NCBI GenBank assembly: GCA_001953115.1
Contig: LSSL01000145.1
Span: 1-55,743 of the forward strand
Source of the DNA: Smittium mucronatum
Taxonomy: Eukaryota > Kickxellomycota > Harpellomycetes > Harpellales > Legeriomycetaceae
Direction of reading: 5' to 3'
Length of the DNA stretch: 55,743 nucleotides
Positions 36,301 to 49,671 of the stretch are shown here, one piece after another (positions within the stretch are counted from its first letter, which is position 1; every line of letters begins with the position of its first letter). The notes under the pieces were generated by a model. It had not been told where the DNA came from, ran no database searches, and worked only from the letters and a program-made list of their open reading frames with translations. Made by a program: the position numbers and the translations under genes.

Positions 36301-37770
36301 TAATTAAAATTCTCTATTTTATTATAATTCCAATTCAAATATCCACATAATCCTCAATTTAAAGTAAAAAAAATTATGTGGAATTATAGTAACACGATTT
36401 TTAATAGGTGGATAGTAAATTATTTTCTTAACTAAATTGATGAGGGAACTATAATACAACCTTGATGCTATAATTGTCACTGGAGAGTGTATGAGAATTT
36501 ATGGCGTATACTTGCCATTTCTTTCAAAAAAAATTTCATAATTATACTAATTAAAAATAATAATATCCTGTCTAAATCCAAACCCACCCAACTCTTCATT
36601 TTGAGCTCCACTCTATTTTACTTAATGAAAGCTTGATTATAATTTATTTAGATCTTGGGGTTGAAATAGCCATTTTTATTGGATTACTAGTCTGAGGCAT
36701 GGCTTTCTATTCTCGAAAGTGACAGGATCATGAAAAGGAAAAAACAATCACGCTTAATATTTCTCTCCAATTAAACTCCAAAAAACCAAAATTATTCGCC
36801 ATTATATAATAATTAACTTTTTCGTGAAAAAATGTAGGTTGAACCCTTATCTACGAAGCGCATCGCCTTCCATCGGTGATACCCCCCCCCCACAGGTATA
36901 AGGATAAATTCGAAGATTTATTTCTTTGTTGGCCAAAGATACAGCGCCATTTTTAAACTATCAGTCTTGTTAAGGGTTAACGTTAAGAGAATCACTTGAT
37001 CTGGCGATAAATATTTTAGACCAATTAATTTACAATTATCATATTATATTAGTCTGCTTGCATTATTATTAGTTTCAATTTTATATTAGACATGATTCTT
37101 TAATTTCAAAAAAGATGCATCCTATTAAATTACTGTATAATACAGGTCAGTTTGTGATTTTTAAGTCACCAAATGTCAGTCTAGAGAACGCAAACTATTA
37201 GCGGTACAATATCTATTTGAAAATTATTTTTAATAGGATTAATTCATTGGGTGTATCGTTATGATGACCAAGAGAAATAAAGTGTAAATTAGTTTTTTGT
37301 TGTTTGCCTAACTTCTCCATCAAAATTATTTATCATGCTAAAAATCCATTAATCTTGTTTAATACTTACAATTGAATCAATAATGTCATACTGAGCTTCT
37401 GCCCCAGGGAAACTCTACTTTTACAAAAAATTATCTATAACCAATATTTTCATGAATAAGTCATTTGTGGAAATTAATTCAGATTGTATATACAATAGTT
37501 ATCACACTAATTTTCATGGGTAAATTTGGGACCTTTTTTCTTGGCTTTTATGAAAAACTCCCGAGCTTCAATCCACTTTTTTTTAGTGTATCTTACCATC
37601 CATCTTTTTGAATCCAATCAAGTGAAACGACCAATATCTGGGGGTTTTATGTATATTATGATGCGCAATTTTATAAAACGTTTCAAAAATATTATTACAA
37701 AATCACTCACGCTTAAAATAGGCTTTCAAAATTTTCTGCCAATTCCCTTTGGTTAGAATTTTTTCTTGGG
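30380..37770. other. intergenic DNA, no gene recognised
   Basis: Several short open frames (30994-31188, 31734-31937, 32509-32700, 33507-33719) are more GC-rich than the background but match no family I know, and none forms a chain with splice sites. Decayed repeat fragments recur (for example around 31211-31300 and 34190-34270, both with TTTTCRAAAYCAGG followed by AAACCAT). A C10 tract lies at 36882-36891. One MITE at 34559-34732 is listed separately. Confidence 0.35.
34559..34732 (-). mobile_element. piggyBac-type MITE, degenerate copy
   Basis: It starts TTAATCCTTTTTGG and ends GATCTAAAAAGGCTAA at 174 bases, and the interior TATTTGG...TTGGATTATCCAAT and GCCAAAAAATAGAAAA follows the layout of the copy at 19988-20158. 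The right TTAA is mutated to CTAA. Confidence 0.5.
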
Positions 37771-37942
37771 TTAACCCTTTAACGGACTGATGGCTTAATT
37801 GCGCCATCATTAATATTTAACATTTGCGTTGCTTTGATTTGCTCTAAGACTAATTTATACTCCATTGACTATTTGATTTTAATTTCTCTATATAGATTAT
37901 TAGCTAAATCAAATAGGTATGCATATCAGCTCTGGTAGTTAA
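37771..37942 (-). mobile_element. piggyBac-type MITE, degenerate copy
   Basis: TTAACCCTTTAACGG on the left and CTCTGGTAGTTAA on the right are 172 bases apart, the standard length, with TTAA on both sides. The right inverted repeat is weak, so this rests on the left end, the spacing and the TTAA sites. Confidence 0.5.
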
Positions 37943-39625
37943 AGGCTAAAAGATGGGTAAATATTTTTAGCAATTCTTAAATATTTCATATATTTTCTCA
38001 GAATAATAGTATGAACATCTTTCCCATCGCAATAAAGTCCAATGTTAAAGAAGGAAAACTCTGATTCTTGGTATACTTTTAATCCGGTTTCCCAATTACA
38101 AAATAAACAATTAAGAAAATTTGTACTAAACGGTCATTAGTTAACTCTTTCCCTCATTATATTATTGGCTACCCAATTATGCATACACTTTTTTAGGGCT
38201 AGGGTGACAACCATAACGTTTATATCAGTCAAATGAATATTTTATTCGAAATTTTGGGCTATAATTGGTTAACTTTGGGAATAATTATTAAAGTGAATTT
38301 AAAAGGTACAAATGAAATGGCTGTCCAGATTAAGGTCTTGGAAATGCTAATTTTTATTAGATAATCGGGCACTGCAAAGTACAACCATACAATTATTATC
38401 CAATAAATATATGGATTAATGACAGAGGGATCTATCCAAAATCATTGTTCTAATACCGAATAAAGTCTGCTCCTAAAAAACAAATTTAATTACGTGATAA
38501 CTCATGTTTTAATTGTTTTAGATAAGTACTATTATGTAAAAATGAGCAATCATGGATATTTTCTGAAAATAATTTTTGTTCCAAATTAAGAGGCTAATTT
38601 ATCCTTTTTCGCTAATCGAATAACATTTTTCGTAAATATTAAATGGTGTTGAATCGTAAACCAGGGGAAATCTCATGGATTAATCAACTGACTGTATTCT
38701 ACATGCTTTTCTTTGTAAAGTGGGTTCATTATGGGAATCGGTTAATTTATAAAGGCAATTCCTAAATTTTGTAGTTCAATTTATAAAACTCGATAATTTA
38801 ATTTACGCCATGATTTTTAATTTGTTTCATCCTTACATTTGAGTTTAGATGGTCGAATAAGAAAAGTGTATTTTCATTTCTAGCCAACAATAGATAATCA
38901 GGATAAAAAAAAGTCCAATTTTGAACTGCTATAAAACAATGGGAACCCACATGCAATTAACGCAATTATAAATGAAAAGCCCTTTTTTAATTAACCATTA
39001 TTAATTTATTTTAAACCTGGAGTCCTTTTTTGGAATTCAAAGGTAAAGAAAAACATATTTTCAAAGTTAAAAGTTCTCCTCATTGCTTGCGGTGAAAACG
39101 CAAAAAAAAATTGGTACCAATTGGAATTACTTTTTTCGACGATCAGCACAAAATTCATTTGGCTGGAATGTGTATTTAGGTACCACGGATCTTTTCTCAA
39201 AATTTTTCTCCGTGCATTGACGAGCTATAAAACCATTTGCGGACTCAATTGTGCCTAATTTTTAGCAGAGTTATAAATAATCTTAATCGCATTGCTCTTT
39301 GTTCTCATCAGGTTTTAATTATATAAACCATTGTTTCCTAGATTTAAACGTGTCACCTCAATTTTGAATTTCACAATTTTAATTGTTGCACATATCTTTT
39401 TGTCAACTTCGATTGATATAAACTCTACTACCTTAGTCACATTTAATTATTTTTATAGTCATCCTTCTCGTTGTTCTGTCTTGTTAAAGATAGCTTTTCA
39501 TATACACCACAATAATCTATATAGTTTCCAAAGTTTATATAACATTACTCACCGACTCCTGTTCTTAATTGGAAATAGCAACTATCCCACTCCTTCATCC
39601 TGCTCATAACTAACTAAACTACAGA
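37943..39625. other. intergenic DNA upstream of the velvet gene
   Basis: TTAACTCTTTCCCTC at 38141 resembles one MITE end, but no matching right end was found. The open frame at 39331-39609 (+) lies just before the velvet gene and has no recognisable domain. No promoter element can be singled out. Confidence 0.35.
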
Positions 39626-42216
39626 ATGGAGGATGTCGTCTCTTTTCAGTTTACTCAAGTCAAGCAGAATAACTCGCATAGAGACCAAATGTACATTTTT
39701 AAATCCATATACTTTGGTTTTTAACTAAAAATAGAAGTTTATTTTAAAATGACTGTATTTCCTTCCTTTAGTAATGTCTTTTGTTTTTTTTTTTTTAATA
39801 ACCTAATAGATCATTCGAGTTGAAGATCAGACAACAACCTGAACATTCTAGAATGTGTGGTGTTGGTGAAAAGGGTATTGTTAATTTAACTAAGATAATT
39901 TTTTCTTAACGTTCGATTTTTAAGTTATTTTGCATTTTTAACCCTCCCCTCACTCTTTATAGCTGACAGAAGACCAATAGACCCACCGCCGATCATTCAG
40001 CTAGAAGTTTTTGATCCCACTTTACCGGGAAACAGAAGGTAAATTTATATTTTTCTACATCCTCAGTTCTTTTCGTTATTAATTTATTTAATATGTATAT
40101 TTTTAGACAATTCCTTCATAATCCCTACTACTTTATGTACACGACATTGGTAAGTTCCAATGGTAATGAGGAACTTTCAATTCTGCCAGATAGAAAAGCT
40201 CGCACTATAACTGGATCTTCAGTGTCATCTTTATCCTTCCTTAGAGATGATACTGGGAAAGATGGGGCTTTTTTCGTGTTTCCAGACTTATCCGTCAGAT
40301 GTGAAGGAGTTTACAAATTGAAATTTCTTCTTTTCGAAATAGTGGGGTAATTAAATTTTGCAAATTTAAGTGCTTTCTTGTATATTCTCTTGCTGAATTA
40401 TCTTTAAATACCACCAAAATCAATTAGCTCCACTGTATATTTTTGCAAATCAGCTATATCATCAAAGTTCACTGTATACTCAGCCAAAAAGTTTCCTGGA
40501 ATGGATGGTAAGCTTCATCCTTACTATTCATTTTTACACATGCGATGTTATACTTACCTAACCACTTTTTAGAATCAACTCCTTTGACTAGATTATTTGC
40601 AGAACAAGGACTTAAAATCAGAGTCCGTAAAGAGCAAAAACCATCAAAGTATGTATTAATTTTCAAAATTTAAATTTTACTTTTTGATAACTAATCATTT
40701 CTATTTATTTTTAGAATTCGAGGAGATAGAAACCGCCAACTAAATCTGGTTCCAGACAGCAGCGAAAATTTTTACAGAAAACCTGCTTATGACTCTGAGT
40801 CACACCCCATGTCACAAATAGGGTATGCACCTCTAAGTGCCACAGAGGCCCGCAAGTCTCGTCTTGATTATGGTAGTCCTCATGGGTCAAATATGGATGG
40901 CTCCTATTTCGATTATCGACCACCCAGAGGATCCTCTAGGTCGTATGATATAAATTCTCACGGTTATTACTTGCCAGGTCCTAAAAATTATCTATCAGAA
41001 AAAAGATCTAGCTTTAGGGACCATCAAGACAGAGCTTCTGGGATAGACAACAGACTGGACTATAACAGAGGAGATTTGGTGACTCAAACTATGGATTTGG
41101 AACGTGGAAATTTACGTTACATTAAGGAATCTGAAGATTCTCGGCCATATGTTGGATATAAAAATTCGGAAAGATTTGTTGAGTCAAATGAATCCAATGC
41201 TCAAGATAAATATGATCTTATTAGGTATAGGGGGTCTGATCAAGTTGAGCAAAGCGTGGATTTTCGAAACTCTAAAAATAGAGATTTTGATTATCACCCC
41301 AGAAGAAATCATGAATACGATTCTGTAAGAATGTCAGGGCGAAACCAAGAAAATAAAACGGTTTCCAGAGATGAATATCAGCCATATTCTAGTAATAGGG
41401 CCATTCAGGGTGATGAATTTAGACAGTCAGGCCCTTTCCGCAACTCGGAATATATTCCAGATCTTCGTAATGATGAGTTTCCCGTTGGATACAGGATTTC
41501 CAACCCACCATTAGTTCTCCAAGACAAAATTCAAGATAACTACAGATTTGGGAGAGCCAACTTAGATAACCAAAACGGAGTAGTTTATAATAGCCAGTTT
41601 GAATTTGGTGTAACGAATAGATCTCCAAAGGGGATGATCAAAAGACACACTTCTGGAGATGATAGGAGGAGGCATCCATATGAAGACAATTATGAAAGAG
41701 TAGGCTACCCTCGGGAAGATAGCCGCCGCTCACCTGTTGTAATACGAGATGGATCTAATCGATATTTCTATAACGACAAAAAATATGTGCCCGAACCATC
41801 AATTCCCAATATTTACGAAGAGTATTCTGCAGATTTAGGATTCTATAATAGCCGATCCAAAGCATCAGTAATTTCAAATACACATTCTAAAAAGAGAAAT
41901 GTTAATACCATGGTAATTTACAATACAGTAATTTCGTAATCCGTGAAGGATTTTTTATTATTTTTTTAAACTCAACGTAAACATCTAATTTTTTTTTTTT
42001 TTGTTACAGGTCGATTTTAGAGATCCGGATTTTGAAAGTAATAAACGCATTTCAACAACTGAAAAAGGTGCCATCGAAAGTGGGAATGGAAAGAGGTTAG
42101 GTCATACAATCAAAGAGCATGGCGTATCGTCCAGATCAGAATCACCAAAGATTAGAAGGATAACGGTGAATGATTTGCTTATCAACGACAATTCAACCAA
42201 TAGCTCACCGGTATGA
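39626..42216 (+). CDS. vosA: velvet-domain transcription regulator, VosA/VelC type
   Basis: Velvet proteins are fungal nuclear regulators that bind DNA as homo- or heterodimers and couple sporulation, spore survival and secondary metabolism. Eight exons join in frame: 39626-39690, 39810-39874, 39963-40038, 40107-40346, 40428-40507, 40573-40648, 40715-41912 and 42010-42216, giving 668 residues from ATG to TGA. The velvet domain spans about residues 23-197: IRQQPEHSRMCGVGEKADRR, then PIDPPPIIQLEV (45-60), then NPYYFMYTTL (74-83), FFVFPDLSVRCEGVYKL (124-140), then FTVYSAKKFPGM (163-174) and ESTPLTRLFAEQGLKIRVRK. Motifs RMCGVGEKADRRPIDPPPI and NPYYFM point to VosA/VelC rather than VeA or VelB. 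Residues 200-668 are an Arg/Tyr/Ser/Asp/Asn-rich tail with no domain, including basic stretches near residues 510-530 and KKRN at about 594 that may be nuclear localisation signals. The tail is much longer than in typical VosA. Confidence 0.93.
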
Positions 42217-43005
42217 AAAGGAGAATATTAATGATTATTTTTTAGCTTTTTTTAAACACTTAGAGAATTGGGCCATAATATAAATATGAATATTTTATTG
42301 GTATTATTTAAATTAAAGCTCTCTTGATTTCCCGGTACTATTTATGACTCCTCAAAGCTTCTGCGCCTTATAAGTTGCACTAAAGAGAAGTTATTTTTGG
42401 TTTCGCACATAGATCTTACGCTTTAAACAAACAAAAAGATAAAAAGTGGAATTTCTGGAAGCAAATTTTTAATTTTTAATTAAATTCTATGCTTCTGTTA
42501 GTAATTAGAATAACAGCAGAACTAGGAAAACATCCTTCAAGTGAAGGTGATAATGCATTATGCCACAATATAAAAAAACTAAAATAAAAATTTTAATGGT
42601 TCTCCAGGTCTTTAGTTTTTTTACCTGTGTTACAGTTTATTGAGGGAAAAAAATCTATTATCCTTGATAACTAGACTCAATTCTAATGAATTGAATTTTT
42701 TAAAGAATTCATTATATAATTTTCTGGTCAAATGGAACAGCGTTTTTTTTAAATAAAAAATACTAAAATAGACCCACTTTTTACAGAAATAGAAACCATT
42801 ATCACATCATTGTTTAATTTAGGATAATATAATAATTTGTGCTATTTAATCTGTTATTCAGCTAAGGAATTTTCCACCATTTCTTTTAAACTAAGGTACC
42901 GAGGAATAAGAACTCACCTTTAAATTATTGGTTTTGGTGGCAATATTCCAAAAAAAGAAGTGTTAGTCACCTGTAACCAATTGAACGTATTTACTAAACA
43001 AAATG
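42217..43005. other. intergenic DNA downstream of the velvet gene
   Basis: No clear poly(A) signal or gene was identified. A minus-strand splice-donor-like AAG|GTGAGT near 42915 could belong to an unidentified minus-strand exon, but no reading frame leads convincingly into it. Confidence 0.35.
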
Positions 43006-43560
43006 CTAAATACATATCTCAGTAAACCTGCTTCCAGAATTGCTGCTTAATTCTATTGGCAAATAGCGATAGCTCTTTATCACTACAATCAATTGGTTTA
43101 TGTTTGTTTGAAACAAAAAAGCCGCTATTGAACCATTTTTACAAAAAAAAACTTCCCCGCAATTATTGATCGAAATCTTTCCAAGGTCAGCTAATCCATT
43201 CTGCAGAGTACAATCTGCATGTTCCATATTGAATTTGGAGAGCATTTAAACTAAACTCACAAAGAATAACGTATGATGAAAAGCACCTCGGCAAAGAGTT
43301 CGAATTAAAAACGTTGCCATTGAAATTGATGGAGTATTGATCATGGGTTTGGCGTTATACAAACACCTCATCGGAATTGATGCTGTTCATGTATTTTGAA
43401 AGACTGAGAATCAACCGCAATTTTTTTTCCGAAATGGAGAATTTGAACCAGCTTGTGACCGCTTTGAAGCAAGGTTCGTAACACTATTGGAAGAAATATA
43501 GGCGCAACAAATGAAATAAGACAAACCATTTCAAGGCAATCCATATAACCTTTTCCAACC
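43006..43560. pseudogene. possible decayed coding relic, unassigned
   Basis: This stretch is richer in GC than its surroundings and has coding-like frames on both strands. On the minus strand 43006-43245 is open for 79 codons (MLSKFNMEHADCTLQNGLAD...). On the plus strand, 43220-43480 reads as coding with stops: RITYDEKHLGKEFELKTLPL, then after a TGA, YFERLRINRNFFSEMENLNQ. Another plus frame gives VAIEIDGVLIMGLALYKHL. I recognise no family, and the frames overlap, so at most one is real. Downstream it meets a MITE at 43583. A broken transposon gene is possible. Confidence 0.25.
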
Positions 43561-43582
43561 TTTTGGATGGGTGACGTGACAT

Positions 43583-43750
43583 AAGACCTACTGGAAATTT
43601 CACCTAATTTATATCCAATAAAAATCTAATATTAAAAAACCTACAAAAGTACGCATTTTTTGCAGAAATACTTTGTTTTTATAGGACAATGTTTTTTTAA
43701 TTCAGAGGTTTAATAGGTTTAAAAATTAGGTGAAATGTCCTGTAGGTCTT
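43583..43750. mobile_element. MITE of a second family (168 bp, about 28-bp terminal inverted repeats)
   Basis: The left end, AAGACCTACTGGAAATTTCA continuing CCTAATTT, is the reverse complement of the right end at 43723-43750 with two mismatches in 28. The interior is AT-rich and noncoding. No clear target duplication was seen. A related end lies inside the MITE at 28957-29342. Confidence 0.75.
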
Positions 43751-45946
43751 GAGTCCTGACACCTTTGGATGCATTTTTTTTTCTAGCTACATTTAGCCCG
43801 TTTTAACTTTATTGAACAGTTACTTTTTAATCTACTAAAGCATGCTCCATTGGCTATTAAATAATACTAATGATGAGCGAGGTCGATTGAACTAGTAGAA
43901 TTCATAAAGCAGAAAGCATAGATTTCGAAAGAATTCAAGATGCGGGATGGTAAAAGCAAAGGGTCCGATCATTAAGTTATTTAGATTTTGATTTGTTTGG
44001 TCCATTAACATATGGAATTTTTTGCCAGTCAAATTCATATTTTATGTAGAGTGATATAAATCATCAATTGAATAATTCTATGCAATGTTTCCCCAGTTTA
44101 TCTTTGCACCCAAAGAAGCTTTTTGAAAATGGTGAGAAAAAGAAAATGTCGATGGATTTGTGGGTTTTCTTCTATTTTTAATCATTTTTGAAGATTAAAA
44201 TCACTGGGCGCAAATCCCCTAGTTTTCTGTCTACGCAAGAAGTTAAAATCCCAATATACAGAATATTATTTAGATAAATATATTTTCTTCTTTTTTGTGT
44301 GGATAACCAGGATAGTATCGGTGCTTTTTTTTATTGGTGTGAGGTACCAATATTTGGTTTGTAGTTTTTTTTTTCTGTTCTTCGAAATCTCACATCTAGC
44401 TCTATAATACAAAGGTAGCTGAAACATCATTAAATTGACATTTGAAATAAACTTTAAATAAAGAACAGCACCACATAAACTGAATACTTTTTTCTGATAT
44501 TTTTATATTCTTGATTTTCCCGACCTCCGAAAACTTGACTTGAAATTGACGTAAAAATTTTTTATTCGAAATTAAAAATACCTCTAAATTTTTTAACCTC
44601 CTACGGATAAAATAACATTAAAAAATGATACTTTATCTTAATTGGGGTTTGAAAATGAAGATGTGCGTAAAAAGCCACCTCGTTCTTGATAATATTCATT
44701 TTCCTTTGGTGTGAACAAAAGGCTATATTAAACCCCAAATATCCCTTTAAAGATATAATGAGGTGTTCCTAACCTTTTTTGGTTTATCAATATAGAATGA
44801 GGCTAATTTTAAATCCATAAAAATTTGATGATTCATTGTTTTCGGAAAGCGTTCTTTTTTTGGATGCAATAAATTACGAATTTTTAAGGTTTTTTTTTCA
44901 CAATATGCAGTTATTCCTTCTGACATTTAGAGATAAAGGTGGAAGAGAATTGGCCATAGGAGAGATCTCACTTATCACACAAAATCCACACCCCAGCATA
45001 ACAAGAAACCCAGCTATTTGTTTTTGAGGTCAAAAACAATTCATTTTAATCTACCAATCTCACTTTTTCACAATATAAATTATAGTCGTACGAGCCCATA
45101 TGACTGATGCATGAATTTCAAATCGTTGTATCTATTTATATATACTGCCCAATTATCGTTTTTTTCTCCTTAATGTCTCATGTCTTAACTATGGATACAT
45201 TTCTGTTTTGATTGCTAATATCTCTTCAAAGTATCATATCCGGAATAATACTATTCGATAATCTAAGAACCAATACCATACATTGAAGTTCCGTATCATT
45301 AACAAGAGCATTTATTTGTAATGAATACATAACCATCTCTTAAGAAAAAAATTGTGAATTTGTAATATGTTCATACCAGGTATTGAAGCTATTACTTGAT
45401 ACGATCCAAAAAAAGTTCTTGACTCACCCTAAATCCAAAAGCAAAAATATATTTGCTCATCCATTTTCTACACAATTGTAGTGTTATGCTGATGTCACTT
45501 ATTTAATCCATTTTTATTCATATCCAATAAGATTTATTTATTTTTTCTATTGTAAATTTTTAAAATTTTGTACGTAACGATGCAACAAATATGTTTGTAA
45601 TAGGAACCAATCCATCCCTTCGGATTAAACACAGAATAACTAGAAAGCCCTTAAATCTTCCCAAAACAAAGTTTTGAGCACTTTTTATATTAGTGAAAAT
45701 TATACATCAAATTCTAAATTAGTAAAAAAGCCTAAATAAAAATTAATATATCAAATAGAATATCCGATAGAATATCCGATAAGTTTTTAAAAAAAGCAAT
45801 AGATGAAATTATTGGGTCCCATTTTTATTCCAAATCCCGTTTATATCACAATAATGACACTTTCCAATCATTTAGATATCAATTAAAAAAATGCGTAACA
45901 AGCCATATTTAATAAATCACCTCTATTGCTACTATTTTCGGGATTT
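43751..45946. other. intergenic DNA, no gene recognised
   Basis: The open frame at 44836-45027 (+) and isolated splice-like sites (for example near 44150) could not be chained into a gene. No repeat was recognised. Confidence 0.35.
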
Positions 45947-46213
45947 TCAGATATTTCTGCTCTGAATACTGAACCCATCAAATAGCATTACCGTGATGTT
46001 AATCTGCTTTCCCAATTTAAAGTGATTGAGTTTTAAAAATATCTTTTTTCCATTATAAAACAAATCAAGCATGAAATCACTGCACCCCATTATCTGGATT
46101 CCTCTAAGATAGTGAGAAGAATCCACTTGATTCCTAGAAATAACCTTCAGTAGATTGCTAAATCGGATTGGCGCTTCATTGCTCAATCTCTGCCATAAAA
46201 AATATTTCCTAAT
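45947..46213 (-). CDS. exon-like open frame, unidentified
   Basis: The minus strand is open for about 88 codons from near 46213 to a TGA at 45947-45949. The start is not an ATG in frame: the frame includes RKYFLWQRLSNEAPIRFSNL, and the sequence just upstream (TTATTAG) could be a 3' splice site. The predicted peptide is of normal complexity (GIQIMGCSDFMLDLF, LGKQINITVMLFDGF) with mixed charges and alternating hydrophobics, unlike the low-complexity frames elsewhere. I recognise no family. It may be the last exon of a minus-strand gene or chance. Confidence 0.2.
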   Translation of the reverse strand: MRKYFLWQRLSNEAPIRFSNLLKVISRNQVDSSHYLRGIQIMGCSDFMLDLFYNGKKIFLKLNHFKLGKQINITVMLFDGFSIQSRNI

Positions 46214-49200
46214 AAAAATAAAATAAGGGCATCCAAACTATACAAATTGATTCAAATTCGTTGATATTTATAACCCCTTACCTCTTAGTCCGTGATAAAA
46301 ATGAAAACAAAAATAAACCCATTTCACCGCTTTTGATATAACTAATTTGAATCACCAAAACCAAATAATAAATTTGTATGCTGTTTTCTTTAATTTTTAT
46401 ATTCAATGAAGCCGCTGTTTTACCTTAATTGTTTATATTTATTGCCTTAGCCCATAATTTAAGCGGACCAATAGCATTCAGTATTATTAAAAAAAAATCA
46501 TTTTCTTTAAAACCAATTAAGGTGAGACCATGCTCGAAAATATATACAAACATTTTCTTATTTCTTCTATCTAAAACCCGAATTAATAATTATTTTGCAG
46601 TCAGTAACTGTAAAACTTTAGCCAACCACACTCAACTGAAACTAAAATTTCTTATTTAATTCAATCTATACTTAATACTGAACTTAATAAGATTATTTGA
46701 AATTTTTCTCAAAGTATGTGTTCACATTCCAATCATAAATTGTCAATAACATGTTTTATATTCACATTTTCATTTTGGTCATATCATGACACAATTTGTT
46801 TTATAATGCTATACTTAATTCAGTAATGCGCCATAGATAAAAAAAATTAGTTTTTATTTGCCACTTTGAGAGGCTTTAAGTAAAAAACGTTATCTACCTA
46901 TCATAAATTATTTTCTGGATTTGGTTCTCAGCCTATTTTAGATTTAATGGTACTGTATTGGAAGTTTATATGCAGGTTTTTTTTATCTGTTCGTGAAAAT
47001 GGGTTTATAAACCTCATTTGCAATATACTAAAAATAATTAAACCTCATAGGTATTAACCTTTCTTTCAATTTCAGTAAATCTGTGCTTGACCTTAAAATA
47101 AAGAGAATAACTATTCGAAAATAATTTTATCGATCCAATTACTTGTTTAAGGTTATATTATTTAAATTGATGACATGATAAAAAATTTATTGATTAAAAA
47201 TATCTTAGTAAAAAAAATATTGGCAGATCCATACAATATAGTATCACAATCGATTAAATGAAAAATCATTAATAAATTAACTAATAATCATGTCTTTTGG
47301 AAAAAGGTTACGATTGGCAAAAAAATGTAAATTGATTTTTTATTTATTGTATTTTTCATAATTTATCAACCTTTAAATACATTAACCAATATATTCACTA
47401 ATCTTAACCTTTTAACATGTTTCTATAGCATATTAAAGTAAGCACAGAATTAAAAATTGAATAATTTTTTATAAAAATATGCTCTGTTAATTAAGCGACC
47501 ATTATTCTTGAAAACATATTCTTATCTAATCTGTTAAGAATCATTGAAGTTTTAATTAACAATTTATCATTTAAGAAATAAATGTTCTAATTTTGATCAT
47601 ATTTTTAACAAACCCTGTTTTTTTATTTAGAGACTGAAAAATTATCAGGCTTTCTTTTTTTATATATATATCACTGAATTTTATAGTAATAACTTATCAA
47701 GCTTTCTGAAGAATGAATTCCAATTCAATCCGAATATATTGCAGCATCTGAATATAGTAATGCTGAATGTATTTATCCTGCTCTCATTTAAATGTATACT
47801 AAAACGATTTTGGTAGAAACAAACCAAAAATTCAAATAATACCCTTAATAAGGTATTGATTGATATAGGACCCATTTTTATCTAATTTTCAAAATATATG
47901 TAGCATTACACACATATTTACCAAAAAACAGGTGGCTTAAGAGATATTTTAAGTAAAAATTTGCCCCATACAAGCAATATTTTGAATTAATTTACTCATC
48001 TTAGGCGCTATTCCAAAAAAATTAAATTTTCGGATGAAATTCATATACATAAAAAAACAATATGTAATATAATAAAAGGAAACGCTGATTCTATCAGAGA
48101 TAAGTTAAATTTAAAAATTTTGCTCATAAATAAGTAGGCTTGAACAATTGACTATGGTTTAGCATTAGTAATAAGCTAATTTTTTTCGGTATCAATATAA
48201 AAAAAAAGGTTTTACTATTGACAATTTTTTATTATGGAAACCATCGCAATATTGCTATTTTCATTTAAATATGATTCATATAAAATCAATTGATTTTCTC
48301 AATGCTTTGAGTTTGAATGAATTATCTCTGTTATTACATAATTCAACTATATAATATCTAAATATAAGCTATTTTCTTATAAAAAGTTTTTAGTGATCAG
48401 AATAAAATATCCCAATGTTTTTTAATCGTATATTTTTTGACAATATATGTTATAATCTTTTTAAAAAAAAAAAAAACAAGCTTTCAAATTAGTGATTTGA
48501 ATTTATTTATGCACTCATCAATACAGGTCTCGGCAATTTTATCACGCAATATATACAACTATATATAAGATCATAAAAACTGTCATAACCAGGGGATATT
48601 TAATAGAAATTATTTTTTTTAGGATAAAAAATACTTTCAAGTGTGAAGATGATCCATATCTGAATCCTTGAAATATCTTTACAATTTTTGATTGGATCCT
48701 TTTGTGATTTTAAAATTATGAACATTAAACCCTCTTTAATTCGAATTTTTTAATATATATAATATTAAGTCAAATATTATATAGTATTTAACGAAAAAGA
48801 AGATCGAATAAAAAAATATACAGAGTAAAAAGAAATCCCTTCGAAAAAATAGCTTGAGTCCTTGAAAATTTTCAGAGCTGCGTATTAAATCAACTAAATA
48901 ATTATCATCTAGTACTGAAATTTAATAAATTAAAAAAATGAGATGGAATAATAAAATTGATATATATTTTGGATATAATAGCATAATTTATTTTTAAAAC
49001 AGACTAACTCATCTTATTTATCCCTTTTTAGTTTATCAAGTGATTTATTATTTTTTGAAAAAAAAACTACTTAATATAATTTTATGTAATAACCAAGATA
49101 ATCTAAAATATAGTTTAATTACCCTTTATTTCACACATCTTAAATTCGATAGATATCTTCAACTTAAAATTTTTACTCTTAAAACATTTTGAAAAGTCGA

Positions 49201-49670
49201 AAATTTTTGATGGAAATAATAATCATATTCCGTTGAGATTATATTAATATAAATCCTGTAATAAATATCCAAGAAAATATTTTAAATCTTTTTTTTTGAA
49301 ATATTTTGGATCAAGAGCATTGATTTTGCAAAAAAAATATCATTCACACTGCTATAGCTCATACATAATTTCGCTTTAGCGTTTGTTATTTTTGATTATA
49401 GTTTTAGATCGAAAATATACCTATAATATTTAAAATTTTGCGAGTTTTATCGCAATAATAATGAAAAAATACAGGCTTTTTTATTGATAATTTAGAAGAA
49501 TTATAGAAATGAGCCGCCCAAAATAATAAAAGCCACAAATTTTAAAAAAATGAGCCCTTTCACATTAATAACATTAATCCTGCTTTTTTTGAAATTTATG
49601 CTTATGTATTAACTATGAAATTGGTATAAAATATATATAAAAAATGAAACTGCTATTTGTAAATAAATGA
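46214..49670. other. AT-rich intergenic DNA, no gene recognised
   Basis: AT content rises along this stretch. Open frames at 46429-46659 (+) and 47681-47875 (-) have no recognisable features. Confidence 0.4.
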
Positions 49671-49671
49671 G

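Noticed and set aside
38141..38315. TTAACTCTTTCCCTC, resembling a MITE left end.
   Set aside because: No matching right end lies at the expected distance.
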